This document shows positions 46,659-55,041 of a DNA stretch of 64,000 bases, piece by piece. Position numbers and translations under genes: made by a program. The notes beneath the pieces are model-generated. The model searched no databases. It worked only from the letters and a program-made list of their open reading frames with translations, and was not told the DNA's origin. Within the stretch, counting starts at the first letter, position 1. Every line of letters starts with the position of its first letter. Source of the DNA: Nostoc sp. B(2019) (GTDB taxonomy: Bacteria > Cyanobacteriota > Cyanobacteriia > Cyanobacteriales > Nostocaceae); the NCBI RefSeq assembly GCF_010091925.1, contig NZ_WVID01000005.1, forward strand, positions 93,994 through 157,993, given 5' to 3'.

Positions 46659-48182
46659 AAAGTTGAGCAAGTAGTCTCGTCAACGGATATTGGGGGTCAG
46701 CAAAGAGAAGTTCCAGCGACAGCACCTCCCCCAAAGATATCCACTCCCTTGTTCTCCCCAAGAAATATTTACAATGTTGTGACACAACCTGTTCTTAACG
46801 CACCCAACAAAGGAACAGTCAACACTGTAGCAGCAGGCGTGACTCAAATTGAGAATTTCCGAATCACAGGCGATGGTTTTTTTATCAGCACCAGTGGTGG
46901 TAATCCTCAAATTCAGGTAAATCGCAGCGACGATCAAAGAGTAATTAACATCGACATTACTGGCGCATCTTTATCACCAAGCTTAGAGCAAGGTGATGTG
47001 TTGATTAATCGCTATGGTGTCAGTCGTATCCAATTTACTCAACGGCAAACAAGAACACCTGTTGTTCGTATGACGTTGCAGGTGGACAAAAGTAGTCCTG
47101 ACTGGCGAGCAACTAAAAGCAGTATTGGTGGGTTCGTGGTTCTGCCAAGTCGTAGTGTTGCTCAATTGCTTGGAGGCAATATACCCCCCATACCACCTAC
47201 TACCTCGCCTGCAACGATTCAGTCTGTGGAGCTAGCTGGTAATAGTACACAACTGCTGATTAGAGCCGACCAAACTCTATCTGCTACGGGAGGCTGGGAT
47301 AGAACGTCTGGTCTGTTCCGCATTATTATTACTAACGCTAATTTAGCTCCTAAAGTCAGCGGCCCTGCTTTTAATGCCAATAGTCCCATTCTGCGGGTAC
47401 GCCTACAACCACAAGAACCTAATAGTGTAGTTGTCTTGGTTCAACCAGCGGCGGGAGTGCAAATTGGGGAACTCAACCAGGTTAGTGACCAGCTTTTGGC
47501 TCTACAATTACAAAGTTCTCAGGGAGTAACACCGACCCTTGCTTTGCCCCCCCTGCCATCGCTAAATCAGAAACCATTCTCAGATACTACAGACAATCCT
47601 CGACCCTTATCACAGCCACAACCGCGCCCTTCGGCTCCCAAAGGGAAATTATTAGTAGTTATTGACCCCGGACATGGTGGTAAGGATTCTGGAGCTCCTG
47701 GTTTAGGCGGATTGCTAGAAAAGGATGTAGTCTTACCTATTGGCAGAAGAATAGCAGCAGTTTTAGAGCAAAATGGTGTACAAGCAGTGCTAACACGTGA
47801 TGCTGACTTCTTCGTAGAACTTCAGGGACGGGTGGATATCGCCGAGCGAGTTAACGCGACTTTGTTTGTCAGCGTTCATGCTAATTCGGTTGATGGTCGT
47901 CCTGATGTAAATGGGTTAGAAGTGTATTATTACGACAGTGGTTATGCTTTGGCTGAAGTAGTTCGCAATTCCATTCTTCAGAATATCGATGCCCTCAAAG
48001 ATAGAGGAACGCGCAAAGCCCGATTCTACGTACTCAGGAAAAGCTCTATGCCCTCGATTTTAGTTGAAACAGGCTATATGAGTGGCCGGGAGGATAATCC
48101 CAGATTGGCAACGGCCGATTATCAAAATCGTATGGCAGAGGCGATCGCTCATGGCATCCTCAAGTACTTACAACAGAGGTAA
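46275..48182 (+). CDS. amiC2: N-acetylmuramoyl-L-alanine amidase AmiC2-type (AMIN + Amidase_3)
   Basis: 635 residues from GTG 46275, same layout as its upstream twin: signal peptide (1-23), AMIN-type domains (~24-125, ~190-290, ~310-415), Pro-rich linker, Amidase_3 (~457-635) with DPGHGGKD, LLEKD, SVHAN and VETGYMSG. All zinc and catalytic residues are present. It is longer in the first linker (residues ~130-175). In Nostoc the corresponding AmiC2 is required for filament morphology and communication. It is followed by murI after 131 bp, so the three cell-wall genes may be partly cotranscribed. Which paralogue corresponds to AmiC1 or AmiC2 rests on gene order. Confidence 0.93.
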   Translation: MKLHWLLSSTIGTIFMLSSPAMAARLESWRFDANQNKLEINTLGTVQPKAQLVFNPTRLVIDLPETTFGRPQLTQQVGGAIRSIRVGQFDKQTTRIVVELTPGYTLDPKQVQFVGNTGSRWTVQLPTPKVEQVVSSTDIGGQQREVPATAPPPKISTPLFSPRNIYNVVTQPVLNAPNKGTVNTVAAGVTQIENFRITGDGFFISTSGGNPQIQVNRSDDQRVINIDITGASLSPSLEQGDVLINRYGVSRIQFTQRQTRTPVVRMTLQVDKSSPDWRATKSSIGGFVVLPSRSVAQLLGGNIPPIPPTTSPATIQSVELAGNSTQLLIRADQTLSATGGWDRTSGLFRIIITNANLAPKVSGPAFNANSPILRVRLQPQEPNSVVVLVQPAAGVQIGELNQVSDQLLALQLQSSQGVTPTLALPPLPSLNQKPFSDTTDNPRPLSQPQPRPSAPKGKLLVVIDPGHGGKDSGAPGLGGLLEKDVVLPIGRRIAAVLEQNGVQAVLTRDADFFVELQGRVDIAERVNATLFVSVHANSVDGRPDVNGLEVYYYDSGYALAEVVRNSILQNIDALKDRGTRKARFYVLRKSSMPSILVETGYMSGREDNPRLATADYQNRMAEAIAHGILKYLQQR

Positions 48183-48313
48183 AAGGTAGTACAAATCACT
48201 AATTAAAGAGGTAGTATTTAGACTTCTTTTGTGTACAGTATTTAGTGGTTAATTGGTGAATTTTCTGCTAAATTCTGTATTTTAAATCCAAAAACCTAAA
48301 TCAACATCTGCCT

Positions 48314-49192
48314 GTGTATTCATCTTCCATTTTTGAAGGGAATCTTTACGATTTTTCTGATCAAGAACCCCAACGTGCCCCAATTGGCATCTTTGATAGT
48401 GGTGTGGGTGGTCTTACAGTATTGCGGCAAGTATATCGGCAACTCCCCAATGAATCAATTGTTTACTTCGGGGATACGGCTCGACTTCCTTATGGTATTC
48501 GTTCACAAGCAGAAATCTTACAGTTTGCGCGTGAAATCCTCACCTGGCTGCAACAGCAGCGGGTAAAAATGGTGATTATGGCTTGTAATACTAGTTCTGC
48601 CCTCGCACTAGAAACTGTGCGTCAGGAATTTAGCATACCCATTCTGGGAGTGATTTTACCTGGAGCAAGGGCAGCTGTGCAACAAGGAAAACGGATCGGT
48701 GTGATTGCGACTCCAGCCACAGCCAAAAGTAATGCTTATCGGCAAGCTATTCTCGAAATTGATCCTAATGTCCAAGTCTGGCAAGTCGGCTGTCCAGAAT
48801 TTGTGCCACTGATTGAGCAAAACCGCATTCACGACCCCTACACTACTGAGGTAGCGCGAGCCTATCTAGAGCCTTTACTGCAACAGGAAATTGACACTTT
48901 AGTCCACGGTTGTACCCATTATCCCCATCTTGCACCAGTACTGCGATCGCTCCTGCCATCTCATGTAAAGCTAGTTGACCCAGCTGTCCATGTTGTAGCA
49001 GCTTGTACCCAAGAGTTAGACTTACTAGGCTTAAAAAATATCCACCTCCCATTGCCAACTCGCTTCGCTGTCAGCGGTTGTCCACAACAATTTGCCCAGT
49101 CCGGAGTAAAATGGCTTGGGTATACGCCAATGGTTGAAGAGGTATGCTTCACAGATACCGCCTCCCAACTCCAACAAGATCATGTTGGATAA
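48314..49192 (+). CDS. murI: Glutamate racemase
   Basis: 292 residues starting at GTG 48314; the first ~20 residues are a non-conserved extension before APIGIFDSGVGGLTVLR. The two catalytic cysteines are Cys91 (MACNTSS) and Cys200 (HGCTHYP). MurI makes D-glutamate from L-glutamate for peptidoglycan precursors in the cytoplasm. Its place directly after two wall amidases fits a cell-wall gene group. I see no Shine-Dalgarno. Confidence 0.96.
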   Translation: MYSSSIFEGNLYDFSDQEPQRAPIGIFDSGVGGLTVLRQVYRQLPNESIVYFGDTARLPYGIRSQAEILQFAREILTWLQQQRVKMVIMACNTSSALALETVRQEFSIPILGVILPGARAAVQQGKRIGVIATPATAKSNAYRQAILEIDPNVQVWQVGCPEFVPLIEQNRIHDPYTTEVARAYLEPLLQQEIDTLVHGCTHYPHLAPVLRSLLPSHVKLVDPAVHVVAACTQELDLLGLKNIHLPLPTRFAVSGCPQQFAQSGVKWLGYTPMVEEVCFTDTASQLQQDHVG

Positions 49193-49246
49193 TTAATATT
49201 TAGTCAAGAGTCAAGGATTAATATTATTTTGACTCTAGACTAATGA

Positions 49247-49444
49247 CTATTGACTATTCACTGCTTCAGTCACCGTTGTTTTTATTGATCTCTCATGCTG
49301 ATGTTTACCTTTGTCAGATGAAAGCGCACTTACACAAACACTTTTTTTGACCGTTCGCTTTGCCAATGCTAATAATAAGTAGACTGAAAACAAATATCCA
49401 GCCGCTAAAATAAAAATCATCATAGACATACTTCCGTGAATCAT
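49247..49444 (-). CDS. Possible small membrane protein
   Basis: 65 residues if started at ATG 49444 (MIHGSMSMMIFILAAGYLFSV...). One strong hydrophobic segment (residues ~7-27) is followed by a basic stretch (AKRTVKKS) and a polar tail. GGAAG would place the start at MMIFIL (49426), giving about 59 residues. I recognise no family. Its end lies in a repeated TGACTATTGACT-type region, so the tail may be accidental. It might be a real short single-pass protein; the evidence is weak. Confidence 0.3.
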   Translation of the reverse strand: MIHGSMSMMIFILAAGYLFSVYLLLALAKRTVKKSVCVSALSSDKGKHQHERSIKTTVTEAVNSQ

Positions 49445-49507
49445 TGTTCTACCAGCACTTCTGTCAAACGAATATGAAGTTTCATAAAATAGCAAAGCTC
49501 TAGCCAA

Positions 49508-50852
49508 CCAAGTGCATTCTTAATGGCTGCAATTTGCTATATTAAAATCTTCTGTAGAGAGTTAGTTCTCTTCAGTTAACGAATTTACTATTGAATTTAA
49601 TTTTTCGCAGACCATACATCCTACAGCAGTTATAAATTGGCGCTTAGCAATTTCTAACTACACTCCTCAGCAGTCTACCTGGTCTGCATTATTTTCGTAC
49701 GCACTACTATAGCAAAGAAACGTTTGCGCTGAAGACGCTTCCAATGCCAGTCATGTATGAGAGAAATTACCCCAGTTTCTTAAACGGGGAGAACTCCCCG
49801 AAGTTCTGATATCTCTGACAAGCCACCCACTCTTTGAGAAGCCGTTCAGCGTCTACCGAGCGTCTACGTCGGTTTGCCTTTAGGCTTTCTCGTAGGGTAG
49901 CCGGCGCTCAGATTTCTCTTTGCAACAGACTAGCTTCCTAAGATTGTGCTGGTTCCTCCGCAGGTGGCTACGCTCCTCAAAGGTGTTCTCGTAATTATAA
50001 GGAGAAACAAGCTACATAAAGAGTTCCAAGAGAAGATCACCCGAAGGGCTTCCTAGAAGGAAATTACGTAGCTCCTAATTAGGAGTTTCGTACACTATAG
50101 GTTAAATCAGAGGAATAATTCCCTTGATTCAACGAAGACGAGTTATTTTAGACTCACAACACCAATTAGATAAAATCATCTGTAGGTGATTTACCTTTGG
50201 AGGGCGAATATCTGAAAAATTTAAAATCCCTTGATTTTAGCGTAACACAATGACTCTGACTTTTCAGCCAACTTGTTTGCTAAATTTCAAATTTTTTAGA
50301 TGGTTGAATGTCAAGCTTGGATAAACTAATCTTGCTCCATCTGTGATAATTTTAAGTCCGCATCTATTTTATCAATAAGTAATATTACTTTATTGGACGT
50401 TATATGTGTCAGAAAACGTACACTTTTGAGAAAGTATGTAACATAATTTAATAAACCTCCTCTCAGTATACGGAAAAGTCGTATTCGATATTAGTTCAAT
50501 ACCTGGGTTTTCCTAAAATTAGAGTATAATTGCTTATTGACATAAAATAAAAATATATATTCGAGACTATTGTCATAAAATTATCAAAAACGCACATTAC
50601 TACTTTAGAAGTAATGCTCACACACATTTATTTCCAGACTAATGAGTGTGGAAAAGCAAAGACAAAATAGTAGAAATGCACAAGAAAGGTTCTTTCTGCC
50701 AGCAACAGACAACTCTCACCGCTATCAAGATTTCTTGAAGGGTAAGTTAATTGTAGGATTACTTGATGAAAACTTTGCGCTGGCACAGGGTTATCTTAAA
50801 ATGAGTATAGGATATGTAAACTTTCGTAACCTAAGCCAGAGTCCGCCCATTC
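49508..50852. other. 1.3-kb non-coding region with many palindromes, upstream of sds
   Basis: The longest stretch without a convincing gene. From 49760 to 50130 it is packed with hairpins: CGGGGAG/CTCCCCG (49785-49800), GAGCG...CGCTC (~49858-49910), the palindrome CTCCTAATTAGGAG (50072-50085) inside TACG...CGTA arms, and AATCAGAGGAAT/ATTCCCTTGATT (50105-50129). The right part (50130-50850) is AT-rich and should hold the sds promoter. A frame at 50642-50914 overlaps sds and has no family signal. I could not match the hairpin block to a known RNA. Confidence 0.55.
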
Positions 50853-51824
50853 ATGACCCCAGCCACCTCCCTGTTTACCCCTGTGGAAGCAGACTTGCGA
50901 ATACTAGCAGATAACCTAAAACAGCTAGTTGGAAATCGCCACCCCATCCTCTGTGCAGCAGCCGAACATTTATTCGGGGCTGGGGGGAAACGCATCAGAC
51001 CAGCAATTGTCTTGCTGGTATCGCGGGCGACCATGCTAGAACAAGACATTACACCTCGTCACCGACGCCTAGCAGAAATTACGGAAATGCTTCACACAGC
51101 AAGCTTGGTACACGACGATGTGGTGGACGAGTCAAATATGCGACGTGGTGTTCCTACTATTCATAGTTTGGTTGGGAACCGCATCGCCATACTAGCAGGA
51201 GATTTTCTCTTCGCTCAATCATCTTGGTATTTGGCTAATTTGGACAACCTGGAGGTAGTGAAACTACTTTCAGAAGTGATTATGGATCTGGCATCTGGGG
51301 AAATCCAGCAGGGACTAAGTCGCTTTGATACTGATATCTCAATTGAGTCTTACCTCGAAAAGAGCTATTATAAAACCGCCTCGTTAATTGCCAACAGTTC
51401 TAAAGCAGCTGGGTTACTGGGCGAAGTTTCTCCCGAAACAGCCGATCATTTGTATAATTACGGGCGTCATCTTGGTCTAGCTTTTCAGATTGTGGATGAC
51501 ATTTTAGATTTCACTAGTACAACAGATGCATTGGGTAAACCAGTGGGATCGGATCTCAAAAGCGGTCATTTGACTGCACCAGTTTTATTTGCTTTAGAAG
51601 AAAAACCGTACTTGGAAGCGCTAATTGAACGACAGTTTGCCCAAGAAGGTGATTTAGAGCAAGCGCTGGAGCTGATTCAAGATAGTCAAGGGATACAGCG
51701 ATCGCGAGAATTAGCTGCTCACCATGCCAAGTTAGCGACTGAGCATATTGCGGCTCTCCCACCCTCAGAATCCCACCAGGCCTTGCTTAACATAGCTGAA
51801 TATAATCTGAGTCGGCTCTATTAA
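50853..51824 (+). CDS. sds: Long-chain trans-prenyl (solanesyl-type) diphosphate synthase
   Basis: 323 residues. It has the first Asp-rich motif DDVVDE (~91-96, in LVHDDVVDESNMRRG) and the second DDILD (~217-221) of trans-prenyltransferases, plus GGKRIRP and KTASL. In the first motif the residues upstream (LVHDD) lack bulky aromatic groups, which fits long-chain products. It should make the solanesyl (C45) tail of plastoquinone in cyanobacteria. Chain length and the sds name follow the family and gene order. It starts at ATG 50853. Confidence 0.9.
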   Translation: MTPATSLFTPVEADLRILADNLKQLVGNRHPILCAAAEHLFGAGGKRIRPAIVLLVSRATMLEQDITPRHRRLAEITEMLHTASLVHDDVVDESNMRRGVPTIHSLVGNRIAILAGDFLFAQSSWYLANLDNLEVVKLLSEVIMDLASGEIQQGLSRFDTDISIESYLEKSYYKTASLIANSSKAAGLLGEVSPETADHLYNYGRHLGLAFQIVDDILDFTSTTDALGKPVGSDLKSGHLTAPVLFALEEKPYLEALIERQFAQEGDLEQALELIQDSQGIQRSRELAAHHAKLATEHIAALPPSESHQALLNIAEYNLSRLY

Positions 51825-51911
51825 AGACTAGGGGCTGGGGATTAGAAATTAGGAATTAGGAAACAGTTTTCCCAGCAGCTAACCCATTTCCCCTTATCCC
51901 CAGTCACCAAC

Positions 51912-52385
51912 TCAAGCGATATCAGGGGGTATGCTTCTCTGTGATTTGTTTTGTTGTAGCTTTTGTTGAACGAGGTTTTGTAAGTCAGTTCGTGGTACTT
52001 CAATGGCATTGGTAGTAGTACCAGGAGTTTCAAAAAAAATTATGCTATCTACGGGTTCTAGTGCCACCAGCTGGAACAAAATATTAATGACAGGAATGGC
52101 TGTAGGTATTAGTTGAGGGTCAAGCCCAGCAGAGGAGATTAGTGAGACATCCTGTAAGGTAGGAAAAGCATAAATCACGCGCTTTTCCAATTTCGGATTT
52201 GTCCGGTTGCTCAATGTAGTTAGAACCCAATCTTCCTTCAAGCTTTGAAGAATATAGTACTGGGGATAGCGTAACTTTTGAGCGATCGCGCTAAGCGCAG
52301 GGGCGATTGCTGCGATAAGTTGTGGTGTTATACCATCGTCGGGTGCATTGTCAATCAGCAATTGAATTTGTGCTTTTAAATCCAT
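51912..52385 (-). CDS. Conserved hypothetical cyanobacterial protein
   Basis: 157 residues, soluble: MDLKAQIQLLIDNAPDDGITP followed by alternating helices and strands (YYILQSLKEDWVLTTLSNR, KRVIYAFPTLQDV) and a Gln-rich C-terminus. I recognise it only as a hypothetical protein found next to hetZ in heterocystous strains. It is transcribed away from hetZ, and their promoters share the 206-bp spacer, so a link with differentiation is possible but not shown. Confidence 0.75.
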   Translation of the reverse strand: MDLKAQIQLLIDNAPDDGITPQLIAAIAPALSAIAQKLRYPQYYILQSLKEDWVLTTLSNRTNPKLEKRVIYAFPTLQDVSLISSAGLDPQLIPTAIPVINILFQLVALEPVDSIIFFETPGTTTNAIEVPRTDLQNLVQQKLQQNKSQRSIPPDIA

Positions 52386-52591
52386 AATGACTTGTAAACG
52401 GCTCCTGGGTAATGGCTATAACATTTATCTAAAGTGTGAATAATCCAAACAGAGTTGGGAACAATAAATTAAGCCAAATCCGCAATGCAGGATTGGTCTG
52501 CGTTTAGCTTATACGCAAAACACACAAAGCCAATACCCACGGTCGCACAGGTTGTATTTAAGTATGTTAGGGCCTTTAAAAAACCGAGACT
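52386..52591. promoter_or_regulatory. Divergent promoter region of hetZ
   Basis: 206 bp between the hypothetical gene and hetZ. In Anabaena, hetZ is directly activated by HetR from a site upstream of the gene. Here an imperfect inverted stretch ACCCACGGTCGCACAGGT (around 52537-52554) stands ~40 bp before the start, but I cannot show that it is a HetR site. No NtcA-type GTA-N8-TAC box was evident. Confidence 0.35.
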
Positions 52592-53782
52592 ATGAATTCA
52601 GCCGCAACAGCAACTATTCTGGGAGAAAATTCTATCGGCGTGGAGGTGATATTTCAACTCCTATTCAAGGAGCTTCAGCAGTCAACCAAAGCTTCGGAAC
52701 AGAATTGCCACGATGTGGCGACACGAATAAACACCGAAGTCTACCGGATTTGCAGTGAAAGCAAACGTATCCAAGCTTCCGGTGCTGTGGAAAATTCGGC
52801 AATGACCCTTGCTCGACATCGCCTACAACAGTGTCTCAGGTACTATCTGTTGGGTTCAAATCGGGGAAGGGTAGAATTACACAGTACTTTGAGTGCAATT
52901 ATTTATCGTTACATTAATCCGCCTCAGAGGCAATTGAGCTATCAAGGTCGGCTGACCATAATTGAAGATTTCTTACAGAGTTTTTATCTGGAGGCCTTAA
53001 ACGCTTTCCGCAGAGAAAATCAACTCAGCGCCACCTATCGTCCTCAGACATTGCTGGAGTTGGCAGAGTACATGGCATTTACCGAGCGCTATGGCAAACG
53101 ACGCATCCCCTTACCAGGTCGTCAGCAGCAGCTAATTATTTTGCGGGCGCAAACTTTTTCCCAACAGCAACCCCCGGAAACCAGCGTAGACATAGAACAA
53201 GCAGCAGAAGGTAGCAGTAACGAATCCGATGGTTCTTGGGAGGAGCCAGCAGTGCAGCAATTGCGCTCAACGATGGCAACGCAATCCGAACCAGAACCAG
53301 AAGAAGATACATTGCGCTCCGTGGTGATTACGGAATTAATGGATTATCTAGAACAACGGCAACAATCTGACTGTGCTGATTACTTTTCCCTCCGCCTCCA
53401 GGATTTATCAGCACAGGAAATTGAGTCGGTTTTAGGTTTAACCCCTCGTCAGAGGGATTACTTACAGCAACGTTTCAAGTATCATTTAATTCGGTTTGCC
53501 TTGTTGCATCGCTGGGAACTAGTTCATGAGTGGTTGGAAGCTTCTTTGCACACAAATTTGGGCTTAACTCCCCAGCAATGGCAAGTATACACAGCACAGT
53601 TGGACGAGAAACAACGTTCTTTACTAGAGTTGAAGCAACAAGGAGAACCTGACGAAAAAATTGCAAAAACTTTGGGGCTGTCAATGGCACAACTTCAAAA
53701 ACGATGGTTTAAGATTCTTGAACAAGCTTGGGAAATTCGTAACTCATTAGTGTCCGGATCAGGTGCATCTACTCATGAATAG
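52592..53782 (+). CDS. hetZ: Heterocyst differentiation protein HetZ
   Basis: 396 residues (MNSAATATILGENSIGVEVI...). The sequence matches the HetZ family as I know it: a conserved N-terminal helical region (~20-190), an acidic variable linker (~195-245) and a C-terminal region with two helix-turn-helix-like parts (LSAQEIESVLGLTPRQRDYLQQRF at ~270-293; GEPDEKIAKTLGLSMAQLQKRW at ~352-373) as in sigma-like DNA-binding proteins. HetZ is a transcription factor that acts with HetR and PatU3 in early heterocyst commitment. It overlaps patU by 8 bp. Confidence 0.93.
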   Translation: MNSAATATILGENSIGVEVIFQLLFKELQQSTKASEQNCHDVATRINTEVYRICSESKRIQASGAVENSAMTLARHRLQQCLRYYLLGSNRGRVELHSTLSAIIYRYINPPQRQLSYQGRLTIIEDFLQSFYLEALNAFRRENQLSATYRPQTLLELAEYMAFTERYGKRRIPLPGRQQQLIILRAQTFSQQQPPETSVDIEQAAEGSSNESDGSWEEPAVQQLRSTMATQSEPEPEEDTLRSVVITELMDYLEQRQQSDCADYFSLRLQDLSAQEIESVLGLTPRQRDYLQQRFKYHLIRFALLHRWELVHEWLEASLHTNLGLTPQQWQVYTAQLDEKQRSLLELKQQGEPDEKIAKTLGLSMAQLQKRWFKILEQAWEIRNSLVSGSGASTHE

Positions 53783-54755
53783 TGACTCAGAATCCTTACA
53801 ACACCAGTTTCTCGATTTGTTACTGACAGATAATGTCAAAAACTGCGAGCAGCCTTTGGTAGAGTGTAAGGAAATTGACGGGGGAGAAAACCTTTTCAAG
53901 GAAGCTGCCACTTCAAAAAGTGACCAGCAAAAATTGAGAGGGACACCCCAAACCTTTCAACTGGGAGAAATTCCTACTGTGCAAGAACGTTTCCAAGCCG
54001 TCCTTAAGCGTCGGTTACAAATCCAAATCCAAGACCACCCACCGTTGTTTCCTTGGGAAACACAGTTAACAGACTATCCCGATTTTGTTGACGAACCATC
54101 GATCGCACTAGTACCTACCTGGGGATGGATGATACAGCAATCGAAGCTGAATCTACCACTTCCTTTGCCAGAAAGAGTTTTCCGGCAATTACTAGAGCAG
54201 TGTCAAGCTTTACTCACGTCTTCAGTACCGTTAGGGGCAAAATTAGTTCAGGTGGTAGAGAGCTTTTTTCCCACCGAGTCTCAGGCACTTAACGATATAG
54301 CTGGATTGGTGCTAAGAAGCACTTATCGATCTGTGGATGCCCTGGAAACAATGCCCAACATTCAGAGCGATTACACAGATTTATTACCACGTCAACAGAT
54401 GGCACTGTCGTTACTGGCAGCTAAACAACTGCTGGAGAATCTGACTTTACCACTTTCATCAACTAATCCAGTGGTAGAAAGACAGTGGTTAACTAGTGTC
54501 GGTACTCTGAGCATCAGGGTAGAATGCCAGTCTTTGGGTAATCTAACAAAGTTGCTTGTTCAGGCTGATTTACCGACGAAAGGAATTATGACGCTTCAGG
54601 GTAATGGCACCCTAGCAACGTCACAGTCTTCCAGTCCAGAAAGCTTAAGTGTAGAATTATACTGTAGGCAACTTAGCCAGACTTATACCCTGGAATTTGA
54701 GTTTCCAGAAATAGACCAACAACCACTGTTGTTTTTGATTAGTTCCACAATGTAG
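53775..54755 (+). CDS. patU: Heterocyst pattern protein PatU (undivided)
   Basis: 326 residues from ATG 53775, whose ATG overlaps the hetZ stop (ATGAATAG), so the two are translationally coupled. The protein has a variable N-terminal part, VQERFQAVLKRRLQIQIQDHPPLFPWE (~73-99), VPTWGWMIQQSKLNLPLP (~115-132), a helical middle, and a beta-rich C-terminus (VECQSLGNLTKLLVQADLP). In Anabaena PCC 7120 patU is split into patU5 and patU3; in Nostoc punctiforme it is one gene. Here it is undivided. PatU3 counteracts HetZ and affects heterocyst spacing. Confidence 0.8.
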   Translation: MNSDSESLQHQFLDLLLTDNVKNCEQPLVECKEIDGGENLFKEAATSKSDQQKLRGTPQTFQLGEIPTVQERFQAVLKRRLQIQIQDHPPLFPWETQLTDYPDFVDEPSIALVPTWGWMIQQSKLNLPLPLPERVFRQLLEQCQALLTSSVPLGAKLVQVVESFFPTESQALNDIAGLVLRSTYRSVDALETMPNIQSDYTDLLPRQQMALSLLAAKQLLENLTLPLSSTNPVVERQWLTSVGTLSIRVECQSLGNLTKLLVQADLPTKGIMTLQGNGTLATSQSSSPESLSVELYCRQLSQTYTLEFEFPEIDQQPLLFLISSTM

Positions 54756-55041
54756 CAAATTGCCAGCGCTAGCACTCTACATTAATCAACGCCAATATAT
54801 AAAGATGATTTTCCTGGTTTTGAAGCTTATCCTATTTTTCAATATGCGGTTATTAGGGGTTTAGGAAAAGCGGCTTTGAGAAGGATACTTACATAAGACG
54901 CACAGGGCCCTATAAATACCTAAAGTGTCTCTAAGAAAAGAGTAAGAAAGCTTTCTCAAGGAGAGCAGCTTCAGGTGGGGCCAGTTACGTCCCAAGTATT
55001 ATGTCCGTGGCATCTACATCATTGCTTTGCTTAGACTCAAA

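Noticed and set aside
50642-50914. Possible 90-residue gene upstream of sds
   Set aside because: It overlaps the sds start in another frame and has no family signal; it is more likely leader DNA.
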